Origin: Sphacelaria rigidula
Lineage: Eukaryota > Phaeophyceae > Sphacelariales
NCBI GenBank assembly: GCA_964200075.2
Contig: CAXNAA020000301.1
Coordinates: forward strand, 1 to 22,905
Reading direction: 5' to 3'
Length of the DNA stretch: 22,905 nt
The notes beneath the pieces were generated by a model. It saw only the letters and a program-made list of their open reading frames with translations, was not told the DNA's origin and searched no databases. Of this stretch, positions 10,661-19,436 are shown one piece after another (positions within the stretch are counted from its first letter, which is position 1; every line of letters starts with the position of its first letter). Made by a program: the position numbers and the translations under genes.

Positions 10661-11497
10661 TGCATATGTGTCATTCGCGCTGAGAGATACAGAATGGACC
10701 AAATAACAATTTCCTTATCGGGGGACGGCCCGTCTCTGAACTGAGATGACTTGACTAGAAGCTTCTGATGTCGGAAAACCCCGCGAAGCACGGTAACGAG
10801 TATGTCGTTTCCGTACTCAATAATTACCGCTTAAAACCTAGCGTGCAGCGTATGCACGTGAATCAGATAGTAGAAGCATGCAGCATGCGTTGCAAATTCG
10901 AACCGTGAGCGTATTGGTCAAGCGTGAACTGAGTATCGCGCATTGCGCAGCATTTTCAGTCGATACTTCGTACCGTGACAGACGTGCAACGCTTCATGCC
11001 GTGTGTAGATCTAGTTGAAGCAGTGCCATGAACACCACAGAAGCCACGTGTTGCCCTCAACAAACGCTAGCGACCACAGCATGGGACTCCTCGTAGCTGT
11101 ATGTACCTATTTCTTTCACGCATTCGCCTGGATACGAGTGGGCGGAGTCCGTGTAAGCGTACGCATATGCAACGTGTGCCCTCTTGTTCTTTGTTCATAT
11201 TTACCATACATATAATTCGACTCCACTGTCAACGAGGGAAAGGGACCGCTGAGCCCCTCTCGCGATAAACGGTAAGCACTGCAGAAGGAAGGTGGAGTAC
11301 TGAAACAAAATGTAAAGTAGAGAACTCCTGTGTTGGCCTTTCTCCCGTGTGACCCCAGGTGATGCGCCCAAATATACCGGAAGGCGTAGATTGGCGTGCA
11401 GAATAGATGGGACGACAATACAACAACGCTGGCCGTGTATAACGGAGGGTCAACCTTCTATTGATCGTTCACCCAATCGTTTGATCGGCTTTTGAAT
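10661..11497. other. Intronic stretch, nothing recognised
   Basis: No repeat, RNA gene or coding block could be supported. Short open frames on both strands overlap one another and carry no motif. Confidence 0.4.
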
Positions 11498-11541
11498 ATA
11501 GATTATACTTGGGAGAAACATAGATTATACTTGGGAGGACG
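11498..11541. repeat. 22-bp tandem duplication
   Basis: The segment atagattatacttgggag occurs twice with a period of 22 bp (starting 11498 and 11520), followed by diverging bases. It is a recent local duplication near the 3' end of intron 4. Confidence 0.85.
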
Positions 11542-11901
11542 CTATGGGTACCAAAACGTTTCTAAACGACGACGGAATCGTTGCGGTCGATTTTGGATAG
11601 ACGGCGGCGCGTGAAGTAGTCGTGGGTGCTGCCAGCTACATGCACACCCATGTCTACAAACAAACGCACACACTTGAAACATGCTCACCTTTCAGTTGGT
11701 AGTTTTTGGCGAGTCGACGTGATGTACCTGATCGACGCCTAAACACATTTTACCAGACGTTCAACTGAAGTGCGATTGAAAACATCGCCCTGAAAACGAA
11801 GACAAGGGACAAGTCACGCATCGTAAGTTCACATTGTTTTCCGCCCTTGCCTTGATGTTGGTCACTCCGCTTTCCAAATGCCCTCATCATTTCTTGTGCA
11901 G

Positions 11902-12075
11902 GCGGCAGCGAGTGGAATAGCCGTGGACGTCGTATCTGTGGACAGCGAATACTCTGATCTCGAAAACCTCGGTGCCATGGCAGCGGCGTCCGGGGGCACA
12001 GTGACCAAAGTCAAGGCTTCTGAGCTTGCGTCAAACTTTGCCGGGATCTTGGCCACCCCCATCCTTGCTTCTCAG
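11902..12075 (+). CDS. vWA gene, exon 5 (end of vWA domain)
   Basis: The exon encodes AAASGIAVDVVSVDSEYSDL, then ENLGAMAAASGGTVTKVKASELASNFAGILATPILASQ. GIAVDVVSV is the next vWA strand, DLENLGAMAAASGGTV is the conserved helix-turn preceding the last strand, and LASNFAGILATPILASQ leads out of the fold. The acceptor is strong: ctcatcatttcttgtgcag ending at 11901. The donor is CAG|GTGTGC at 12076, phase 0. An ATG at 11878 is in frame but lies in the pyrimidine tract and is not the start. Overlapping minus-strand frames are shadows. Confidence 0.9.
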
Positions 12076-12918
12076 GTGTGCACAGTCGAGATGCACATCG
12101 TTTGACGCCAGGTGACGGAGAATACCACCCTCGGATGATGGCGTTTGTCAACTTGAAATGCCTGCTAAAACAAGAGCACCACGACGCCGGAACATGTGTG
12201 CCTGCAATGATGCCGTGGTTATCGTTGGGTACGTAGGGGTATATTAGGAAGGTTTGCGCTGTCACTCTGTAGATAATCAATATTTAGGCCGTTTCCTCCA
12301 AGGATGGTGGGAGAGGGGGAGGGGGGGGAATTACACTGCGTCGCATAAGGTGATCCGCAGACTTACGGAATGTAATACTCACAACAATTTCGGTCGCGAA
12401 CTAGAAGGTTTCGTGCGTCAGTTGGTGTGGTATGGTGGGTTTCTCGGAGAGTCCTTGTAATTTTTCATTCCTGTACGAAAACACAATAAACCGTCCCCGT
12501 GTCGCTGCGAAAATACACTCATCACCAGCGGCCGGAGTTTCCTCATGAAACAAACGCAACGGTGTCAAGATATATCATTACCGTTGCTGAACGTGTGCAC
12601 CCTGCAATAGCTAGCGTATTGCTCTGAACGTGTGGTTTGAGTGACAAATATTTATGAAAGGGAGACGTGTTCGATGGTGAATTCCAGGATGGTGCGACTG
12701 TTGGGCAGCATGTACCCTGACTATAGTTCAAATGCAACTAAGTAACTGGTGGTTCGAGTTCAGTTGTTCGACGCATGAGTAGGATCCTTTCCGCGGTAGA
12801 ACTTCCAAAGGCATGCATGCGGCAGGTCGATTAGGGATACCTCTTGACCTTGCCCCTCTTTGACCCATCCCTGTCCTGCTTCTTTGTCCACGATTTGCGC
12901 ACACCATTGGTTTTCAAG
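12076..12918 (+). other. Intron 5
   Basis: An 843-bp intron between GTGTGC and ...ttggttttcaag. It contains a G-rich run near 12308-12330. No repeat copy or RNA gene was recognised. Confidence 0.6.
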
Positions 12919-13014
12919 GTGTCGGTGCGTGTCATTTTGCACAAGGGGCTGATGTTCCGCAATTCCGGCACGAAGGCCAAGTCGGGGAATACCCTCAACA
13001 AGATTGTGGGAAAC
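12919..13014 (+). CDS. vWA gene, exon 6 (start of beta-sandwich-like region)
   Basis: Thirty-two codons encode VSVRVILHKGLMFRNSGTKA, then KSGNTLNKIVGN. The pattern VxVxxxLHKGLxFR followed by GN is characteristic of the segment immediately after the vWA domain in this family and recalls the beta-sandwich of Sec23/24-type proteins. Acceptor: ccattggttttcaag ending 12918. Donor: AAC|GTAAGC at 13015. Both are phase 0. Joined to exon 5 it reads ATPILASQ-VSVRVILHKG. The reading frame stays open upstream through the intron to 12844, but the domain match starts here. Confidence 0.87.
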
Positions 13015-13248
13015 GTAAGCGTTTTGGCGTATCTCGCAGTAATTTCGCATGAGTATGTGTATACTTCCTAGTTTGTGTGTCCATCTTCCAGCGAACAGAG
13101 CTTCTTCATAAGGGTTAAGCATTATTATTATGATCATATCTGAGCAGAGGTGGGTTGATCACTTTATACCGCGGATTCGTCCTAGAGAAAGAGAAGGGTT
13201 AGAACTGTACCAAAAAAAACATTGGTCGTCAAGGTTCTTACGGTGATG

Positions 13249-13279
13249 ATATTTATATATATATAAATATATATATATA
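13249..13279. repeat. AT-rich palindromic microsatellite
   Basis: An almost pure (AT)n stretch. Its first 22 bp (13249-13270) are a perfect palindrome of the form atatttatata|tatataaatat, able to form a cruciform or RNA hairpin. Confidence 0.85.
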
Positions 13280-13821
13280 CGGAAAGGCAAACGACCGCGT
13301 GTTGCGGTTGCATACCTACATCAGGATCATTTGCATGACAAACAGTGAAGGGCTAGCTCGAGAGACGATGACCACTAGCTCTCCTAGGGTAAAGGGGCGC
13401 ACGCAGGATTCGGAGAGGGTGGAAGCCTTGAGATAATTGATTATTTGAGGCACGGTTGTGATTCCCGCCGGTAATGGTTCTGTTTTGTAGTAGCCATGGC
13501 ACGCACAACAATAACGAGAGTATAAAGGAGCTCAATTATCCATGAAGCTATTGATTCATCAAAGAGCAATAGTAAAATCTCACTGTAAGGGAGCCATTCG
13601 AGCACGGCCCAAGACATCTGTGACAAGCAGCTAAATATCCTCTGTGCCATTGTTCCATGCATGTTACTCAATGGTCGACTTCACGACGTAGGACGCGTCT
13701 GGTTTGCTGGATTGCTTTTCTCGGACTAATTTTTTTCATATTATTAGTTTTTCATCGTTTGATTGTATTTTACATTATTTTCTCTGTACCTTTCTCTTCT
13801 TTTCCTTTTTTTCTTGTCTCA

Positions 13822-14042
13822 GGTCGGCTATTTCTTTCTATGCTTTGCTTGTGTTGACTGTTTGAATACTTTTTTTTTCGTCACGGCTTAGTCTGCTATG
13901 TCGTTCTGTTTGACCCCCTTTTTTTCTGTTCCTTCTTTCCTCAGAGCGTGTTTCAATTTCGTTTTTCTTAGGTACGTCTATCATGAGACCACGGCTGGAC
14001 CCCCGGGGGGTCAGTTAAAGAGAGACAATCAATCGATCAATC
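13822..14042 (+). repeat. Dispersed repeat R2, copy A, with (CAAT)n tail
   Basis: Shares ordered blocks with copies B (19031-19265) and C (minus strand, 15030-15230): ggtcggctatttctttct, gctttgcttgtgttgact, tagtctgctatgtcgttctg, a T/C run, gtacgtctatcatgagacc, acggctggac, a GC hairpin (gaccccc...gggggtc), gtcagttaaag, then a gacaatcaatcgatcaatc tail. A fixed 3' end followed by a simple-repeat tail suggests a non-autonomous retroelement (SINE-like, or the 3' end of a LINE). Open frames through it are artefacts. Confidence 0.75.
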
Positions 14043-14060
14043 GTCAGTGCTGGATCTTGG

Positions 14061-14307
14061 CCTGCTTCATGTTGTTTCGTTCCGTGCTTTTCTCTCCTCC
14101 TTTTTTGTTTGTCTCCTCTCTTGTTTTTTTTTTCTTTTCTCGTCTCCACGTCATCTTGTTTCTTCTCTCTTTCTATTTTCGCCTTTCCCCGCTCTGAAGT
14201 TTCCTTCAGAGACTGTCTCCGTCTTGCTCATCTCTGGCGCGTCTCTGTGTTCTGATCACGGCTTATTCGCGGCGGATCAGTGAATTCGCGGCAGTCAATC
14301 AATTTAT
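14061..14307 (+). repeat. R2-related degenerate second unit A'
   Basis: Directly after copy A comes another pyrimidine-rich stretch ending in tgatcacggcttattcgcgg, then ggatcag and a gcagtcaatcaattta tail. The order (accacggct-like core, ggatcag, caatcaat tail) repeats that of copy A in diverged form. The same arrangement follows copy B at 19266-19436, so the element may be dimeric. Confidence 0.5.
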
Positions 14308-15029
14308 GTCCTCGCATACCTGGTTGCCGCACATAAGGTACCGCATACCCTGAACGCGCAAGAAAGAAGTGTGAGTGCGGAGATGAATGGGCGAGTAACT
14401 AGATTACTAGAACAGTACAAGAGCCAACATTCTGCGTCTGACTGCGTAGTGTTCCACCAAAATGGGCGTGTATCCCCAAGTCCATTGGTCGCATGTGGCC
14501 TCACCATGTGGCTAGTCAGAACACAAGCCTTCAGAATGATCGCAGCAGATCCTTACATCCAATGGACAATGTTTTCCCGCCAACGCCACAGGAACCGGTG
14601 TTTGGCTTCTTCCTCAGTAATGTGAATGAAGCGCAGTTCTTTCTCCAACCCGGTGATATATTGCAGCGCTGTCGGCGCGGCAATCAAGAGGACTTTCTCC
14701 TTTCCTGAAAGGATGGTCTCAAAGTTTGATGCATGATTCGGAGTACTGTCAAGTATCGCAATGAATCTTTGGGAACAACTGCCGCTGCCCAGAACGAGCT
14801 CGCTCTGTCCCATGCGTGATGCAAAGATACGCAAATTACGGCTTTCCGTTTTATGTTGGAACGTGGAGCACGAAGCATGTTTTTGGGTGTCACATTTTTT
14901 GGTAGTTTCTGGACACGGGTGGCGCCTTGTTGCAACGCCGAGGTGCTTGGACTGACCGCCTGAACCACCAGCATCCAGTGGCGTGCATGGGCATTTCATC
15001 CAACTAAATAGAGAATGCGGACACTTGAC

Positions 15030-15230
15030 TTTTGATTGATTGGTTGATTGATTGACTGATTGATTGAGTAATTGATTGATTGACTTTTGCACTTCAACTG
15101 ACCCCCAAGGGACCCAGCCGTGATCGCATGAAAGACGCACCGAAGAAAAGCAAAGCTCAAGCACTCGCTGAAGAAAAGAGGGAACAGAAGAAAAAAGTCG
15201 AACAGAACGACATAGTAGACTAAGACGTGA
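15030..15230 (-). repeat. Dispersed repeat R2, copy C, inverted
   Basis: On the minus strand this copy reads cgtcttagtctactatgtcg, ttctgttcgac, a T/C run, gagctttgcttttcttcgg, gatcacggctgggtccc, gggggtcagttgaagtgc and then a long (CAAT)n tail. On the plus strand the tail is a (TGAT)n-type run at 15031-15083. It has the same block order as copies A and B, so it is a third copy in opposite orientation within the same intron as copy A. Confidence 0.75.
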
Positions 15231-15687
15231 AACATTATGGGGAGTTGAAACGAGGCAGATACACACCGCGCGGTAACTCAACGTCGTAGATCCCTGGTTT
15301 GGGGTTTGTCGATGCTGACGAGTACTCTTGGCGTACCCGATAGCTCAACTGAACCGGCTGTCGCGTGTACAACGCAACTTGCACCCATCGTGAAGTGACC
15401 ACTGTTGCGGCGAACTATGGACGGCAGAACATACAGGTACATGTGACAACCCTTCGTGCAGTGCGAGTGGGGTTGTTTGTGCGTGTCATATCTGTAAGCG
15501 GACTGGTTTCGCAGACGCATGGTTCGGCAAAAAAGCGCATGGCATCGTTGCAAGCGCGATAACGCACATAACACAGGAAGCTTCAGTAGTGTCGACGCGG
15601 CGCGGTAGCCCTGGTCCACTCCATGGTAGGACAAAATGAGGCAGGTAGGTAAAAGGGGAAAATAAATTGAATCTCCTGGGACAACAG

Positions 15688-15783
15688 AAAGGATTCCCCG
15701 CAAAATATTGACCCGTCCAGAGAAGGGGGGGGGTTAAAGGATTCCCCGCAAAATATTGACCCGTCCAGAGAAGGGGGGGGGTT
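15688..15783. repeat. Perfect 48-bp tandem duplication
   Basis: Two identical units start at 15688 and 15736. Each begins aaaggattccccgcaaaata and ends in a run of G followed by tt. Identity across a homopolymer run implies a recent duplication (or an assembly artefact). It creates repeated peptides in minus-strand frames that are not genes. Confidence 0.92.
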
Positions 15784-16132
15784 AAAAGTAGACGGGGAGA
15801 AAAACTTCCATTCAGTGACAATACTTGGGGGTTTTGGTACGTAATGGGGGATCAAACGCACCGCTACCGACCCTTTTACCGGCATCTACAAATACATATA
15901 ACAGGGCAGTCGCGTGGTCACCGGTCCTCGAACATACATATCGAGTACACGTCGAGCTATTTGAAAGGACTTTGCAGGCCCCGTCGTCAAATTCGTACCG
16001 ACTACCGACTACCACCGATTCTGAACGTACCGACTGAAAGCACCTGCGTGTCGTATTTGAACGATCAGGCTTTCCCTTCCCGCGTCGCTCCTCAACCCGT
16101 GCCACTCATCGCCGTGCTCCGCCACTGCCTAG

Positions 16133-16333
16133 GTTACCCGTGACACGGAGCTGTCCTTCGAGTATCAAGTACGCTCCAAAGCAGAACGCGAAGCGCTCGG
16201 TATCAACACAGCGGATTTTCTCTCCTCCTCCGTCAATTCGTCAGGGCCACCGGCTGCTACAGCCGCTTTCGCTCCGTCCGCCTGTGGCAGCGGCGATAAC
16301 GAGAGGGGCACGTCAGCACACCTTCCTTTTCAG
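16133..16333 (+). CDS. vWA gene, exon 7 (no internal ATG)
   Basis: Sixty-seven codons encode VTRDTELSFEYQVRSKAERE, a Ser/Ala/Pro-rich linker (FLSSSVNSSGPPAATAAFAP) and SAHLPFQ. VTxDTELSFEY continues the beta-sandwich begun by exon 6 (join IVGN-VTRDTELSFEY). LPFQ leads into VQILYTRPDG of exon 8, as expected for the family. The acceptor is CCTAG at 16132 and the donor CAG|GTGTAT at 16334, both phase 0. No in-frame ATG occurs, so a start-to-stop search misses it; the open frames overlapping it in other registers are shadows. The low-complexity linker may be a lineage-specific loop. Confidence 0.87.
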
Positions 16334-16412
16334 GTGTATGTGTGTGCGTGCGTGTGTGTATGGGTGTATTTTGTGCACATTCGCTTGTTCGTTTTGCGTG
16401 TGTATGCGTGAA
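16334..16412. repeat. GT-rich microsatellite at the intron 7 donor
   Basis: Immediately after exon 7 the sequence is dominated by GT with single-base interruptions (gtgtatgtgtgtgcgtgcgtg and on). The splice donor is therefore the first of many GT dinucleotides. Confidence 0.75.
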
Positions 16413-17314
16413 AAGCGGTGTGAAGGAACCACGTGGGGCTTAAAATTCTAGGTAACGCCATGCGGTCGCCGTCTGAAAATACAGTAACAGTAATGCAAGG
16501 CAACCTGTACATCTTCTCTGCCCAGTTTCCCAGAGAATGTTAGGCGCGACCTCTGACGTGTGTCTGAATTCACTGTACCTGACTCTCGAGCGTCCTGTGG
16601 CGCGTGTAAACAAGATTGGGGTGCACGGTGGTTGGTGGGGCAATGGTGACACTCTAGCCGCCGACCGAAATGACAAAGACGTACGCCCCAACACAAGCAA
16701 TGGCTGACGCACCCGAGCGATGTGGGGTTATGTAATCGAGGGAATTCTTACTGTTGTGAAGGGTGGTGATCCTGGAGGGTTTGGATATCTTCATTCGCTG
16801 TGGTGTCTGGCTATGACTCCTATCGCTGTCACGTTTTGTCGCCTGCACCAAAGCGTACATATTCGAAATGACAAATACCGTTTTCAGGGATACCTGGACG
16901 TAATTCCGCCAGTCCGGTGTATAATGCACGCGTGCCACAATCAGGTCAAATCTCCTGCCACTTGATCTGCAGGAGAACACCTGAATGTGGTGAAAAAGCA
17001 CCACGTGTACCTGAACACTTCATCCTTTCTTCCAACGGGCATGCGCACGTCGTGCACTCACGGTACAAGCGCCTGCTCTCGATGATAGTAAAGTCGTATG
17101 GTCACTAGCAGTCGGTGCTGTGTTACCACCTACTCCTCTGTCTTGATGAGTTTCCCCTTTCCTGTGCATTTCTGTCCCAAGGCGCTGCAGAAACAAAAAC
17201 ATGTTGTATGCTCATACTCCGAAGTATTATTTTTCCACAATGCCAAGTCGACCATTCTCAAACTCCTCAACCTAACCTTCTATACGTGCCTTGTCGATCC
17301 TCCGAACGCAACAG
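16334..17314 (+). other. Intron 7
   Basis: A 981-bp intron starting inside a GT-rich tract and ending at gaacgcaacag. Beyond the GT tract I see no repeat copy, RNA gene or extra exon. Open frames on both strands overlap each other without motifs. Confidence 0.6.
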
Positions 17315-17419
17315 GTGCAGATTCTCTACACGCGCCCCGACGGTGTGAAATGTGTAAGAGTGTTGACCAAGACCCAGCGCGTGACCAAGGACAAGCGCAC
17401 CGCGGAGAAGGCCATGAAG
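17315..17419 (+). CDS. vWA gene, exon 8 (beta-sandwich strand, YTRPDG)
   Basis: Thirty-five codons encode VQILYTRPDGVKCVRVLTKT, then QRVTKDKRTAEKAMK. The pattern QVQIxYTxxDGxKCxRVxTxxxxVTxDxxxAEK is a strongly recognisable part of this protein family: a beta hairpin followed by the start of the helical tail. Acceptor: ACAG at 17314. Donor: AAG|GTACAC at 17420. Both are phase 0, so the join from exon 7 reads LPFQ-VQILYTRPDG. This exon and exon 3 are the best anchors for the gene assignment. Confidence 0.9.
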
Positions 17420-17921
17420 GTACACGTTCAGACGAATGAAGAGATATCGTTGTCTGAACCAACACCCGAAAAACACCAGAGCTGCGTGCATCAGTACTGG
17501 CGGTTGACTTCACTCACCTCTGGAGGTATTTGCTACCGGTATATTCCACACATAGCTCTCGGGGGTGGGACATGGGACCTCCAGCATTGTTCCTGGGATA
17601 CTGTTCAATTAAAGCCAAGAGGGTGGCGAGTTTTGACAACCGATGTATGCTCGACACTCTTCCCGATGCTGCTGCTGCTGTTGTTGTTGTTGTTGTTGTT
17701 ATGATCGTTGTCGTGATTATTGTGTGCTTTATATTATTGCTCGCCAGCGGTTCCTCATCTGCCGCCATGTGTTCCTTTTCTACGCAGCCTCTTGCAAGTC
17801 TCCCTCTTCTGCCGTATACTTTTGTCGTCGTTCTCACCTTGTGTCCATCCCACGCGTTACTTCATACTCCTGGCTGTTGGTGATGCTGTTGCCGCTACGT
17901 TTGGTTTCGTTGCTCTGTCAG
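17420..17921 (+). other. Intron 8
   Basis: A 502-bp intron containing a (GCT)n(GTT)n microsatellite and ending at cgttgctctgtcag. The Cys-, Val- or Leu-rich open frames through the microsatellite are artefacts. Confidence 0.65.
17668..17700. repeat. (GCT)n(GTT)n compound trinucleotide repeat
   Basis: About four to five GCT units are followed by about six GTT units. Located within intron 8. Confidence 0.9.
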
Positions 17922-18062
17922 ATGGACGTCATTGCTGGCCATGCCTCTTCTGCAATCGGCCGTATGGCCAGCGAAGGTGCCTACCAGAGCAGCCGCGTGA
18001 CAATGCGCGCCTGGAGCAACGTCATGTCGAGGAACGCGAATTGCCAGAGGTCGCTCTCTCAG
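17922..18062 (+). CDS. vWA gene, exon 9 (helical tail)
   Basis: Forty-seven codons encode MDVIAGHASSAIGRMASEGA, then YQSSRVTMRAWSNVMSRNANCQRSLSQ. It is alpha-helical in character, with the family feature of small residues (ASSAIGRMASEGAYQSSR) followed by RAWSNVMSRN. Acceptor: TTGCTCTGTCAG at 17921, with a good pyrimidine tract. Donor: CAG|GTACGA at 18063. Both phase 0. The ATG at 17922 happens to be the first codon of the exon but is internal to the protein, because exon 8 joins to it in frame. Confidence 0.87.
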
Positions 18063-19030
18063 GTACGACTTTTTCTCAGCTTCCAATTAGAAATCTAGGC
18101 AGGGGCGAAATATTGTAATACATGATCAAAACGAGGAGTAGGGTTGCTCTCTAAGAATTCTGATTATATCTGTATCGGGTAGAAACATTTTACCAGGGGG
18201 AGCCAACTGCTCCCTTTGGTGACAGCGTTGCTGCTGTACGGCTTGTGCTGAATCTCTTTCATATCGGAGTTGTTTTGGTACCTGGTGTTGGGCCAGACTT
18301 GGGAGCCGGGCTTCGGGTCTGGCATGAGGTTGGCTTTGACAAACAGTGTTTGGACGGAGGTTCGAACTAACATGATGAATTCTGGGTCTGCCAGCGCTTC
18401 AACGAAGGATTCGGCTCTCCATCCGTATCAGGAGCGTGTCTTGAGAAGCACACTAGTGGCAGGTCAAATTATGCAATGTTGATTTTTCAAAATCTGATTC
18501 ACGTCGTACAGCTCATGTATCACCTCAACGCTACAGAATCCCGTGTCAAATACGTGCAGTGAGTCTGGCCAACCGAACGAGTACCAGGCAGGCTTCCTCT
18601 CGCCAAGTAAGGAAAACAGTATCACACGGATCGACTTGTTTTACTCGAATGTGTTTGAGGATCAACAAAGTGGCGCCGGATATGGATCTTCTTTTTCTGT
18701 CGCACGTGTGGCTTTCGATTTTCTTGTCATACTCTCCCACTCCTCCTCCTCTCCGGAAATGTCTGTAGCCTCAAGCGATGAACCAATATCTCCCCTGGTA
18801 CCGACCTCACATACTGGTAGTATTGAGGTTAGATCAGCGCTATCGCACCGCGTTCACTCTCGATGATTTTATTCCGCTGGTCACCTATTCATGTTTTCAA
18901 CGAAGGACACCGAACCATGCCCGAATCGATCGTATATGTCGGAATCCGACCCCCCGAGTTCTCTTCACGTCTTCTCTCGGTTATTCATTTTCCATCGTAC
19001 TTTCCTCTTGTTTTCTTTTTTCTTGCTTTA

Positions 19031-19265
19031 GGTCGGCCATTTCTTTCTGTGCTTTGCTTGTGTTGACTTTCTATTACTTTTTTTGTCACGACTTAGTCTG
19101 TTATGTCGTTCTGTTCGACCACTCTCTTTTTTTCTTTTTCTGTTTCTGTTCCTTTTTTTTTTAGAACTTGTTTGAGTTTCGCTTTTCTTGGGTACGTCTA
19201 TCATGACACCACGGCTGGACCCCGGTGGGGTCAGTTAAAGTGCGACAATCAATCAATCAAATCAA
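19031..19265 (+). repeat. Dispersed repeat R2, copy B, with (CAAT)n tail
   Basis: This copy shares with copy A the blocks ggtcggccatttctttctgt, gctttgcttgtgttgact, tagtctgttatgtcgttctg, tacgtctatcatgacaccac and ggctggaccccggtggggtc, then agttaaagtgcgacaatcaa and further CAAT units. The GC block forms a perfect hairpin (gacccc-ggt-ggggtc). Confidence 0.78.
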
Positions 19266-19436
19266 TTTGGATCTGCGCTGCTCTTCCTCTATCTTTTGGT
19301 TCCCTCGTGCTCGAGCTTCCCTCGGCGAGTATTTCCGTTTATATTCAATTTGGACGCCTGTGTCACTTGACCACGGCTGGAGCCGTGTGGGATAAATCAA
19401 TTGATGTGCGGCATTCAATCCATCAATTAATCAAGC
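19266..19436 (+). repeat. R2-related degenerate second unit B'
   Basis: A T-rich stretch is followed by ttgaccacggctggagccgt, gtgggataaatcaattg and gcggcattcaatccatcaat. It keeps the accacggct core and the CAAT-like tail and lies directly after copy B, as A' lies after copy A. Confidence 0.5.

Larger units (their letters stand above)
4021..11901 (+). other. Intron 4, about 7.9 kb, containing a scaffold gap
   Basis: The vWA fold is interrupted mid-helix by this very long intron. It contains a 10-N gap, an 18-bp inverted repeat around that gap, one copy of a dispersed repeat (5545-5646), a decayed satellite-like zone (7120-9070) and a pyrimidine-rich block (7625-7790). It also holds a run of + strand open frames (9169-10649) without recognisable domains and a 22-bp tandem duplication (11498-11541). 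No exon of the vWA protein is needed here, because the sequence on either side joins without a missing segment. Because of the gap the true length is unknown. Confidence 0.7.
13015..16132 (+). other. Intron 6, 3.1 kb, repeat rich
   Basis: The intron carries an AT palindrome (13249-13279), two dispersed repeat copies in opposite orientation (13822-14042 plus strand, 15030-15230 minus strand), a degenerate second unit (14061-14307), a 48-bp tandem duplication (15688-15783) and unrecognised open frames on both strands between 14371 and 14960. The acceptor is ccgccactgcctag ending 16132. Confidence 0.7.

Noticed and set aside
10840-10930. Possible tRNA (gcaaattcgaacc resembling a T loop)
   Set aside because: No acceptor stem, D arm or anticodon arm could be paired around it.
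11862-12062. Minus-strand frame over exon 5
   Set aside because: Shadow of exon 5, whose + strand reading is a clear vWA segment with consensus splice sites.
13657-14283. Hydrophobic + strand frames that look like membrane proteins
   Set aside because: They are translations of the T/C-rich repeat R2 and its second unit; similar hydrophobic frames appear at copy B.
14996-15281. N-terminal part of a 242-codon minus-strand frame
   Set aside because: It is translation of repeat R2 copy C, including its (CAAT)n tail (Asn-Gln-Ser repeats).
15486-15885. Minus-strand frames with repeated peptides
   Set aside because: The peptide repeats come directly from the 48-bp DNA duplication and its G run; no coding evidence otherwise.
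17530-17883. Poly-Val/Leu/Cys frames
   Set aside because: They are produced by the (GCT)n(GTT)n microsatellite within intron 8.
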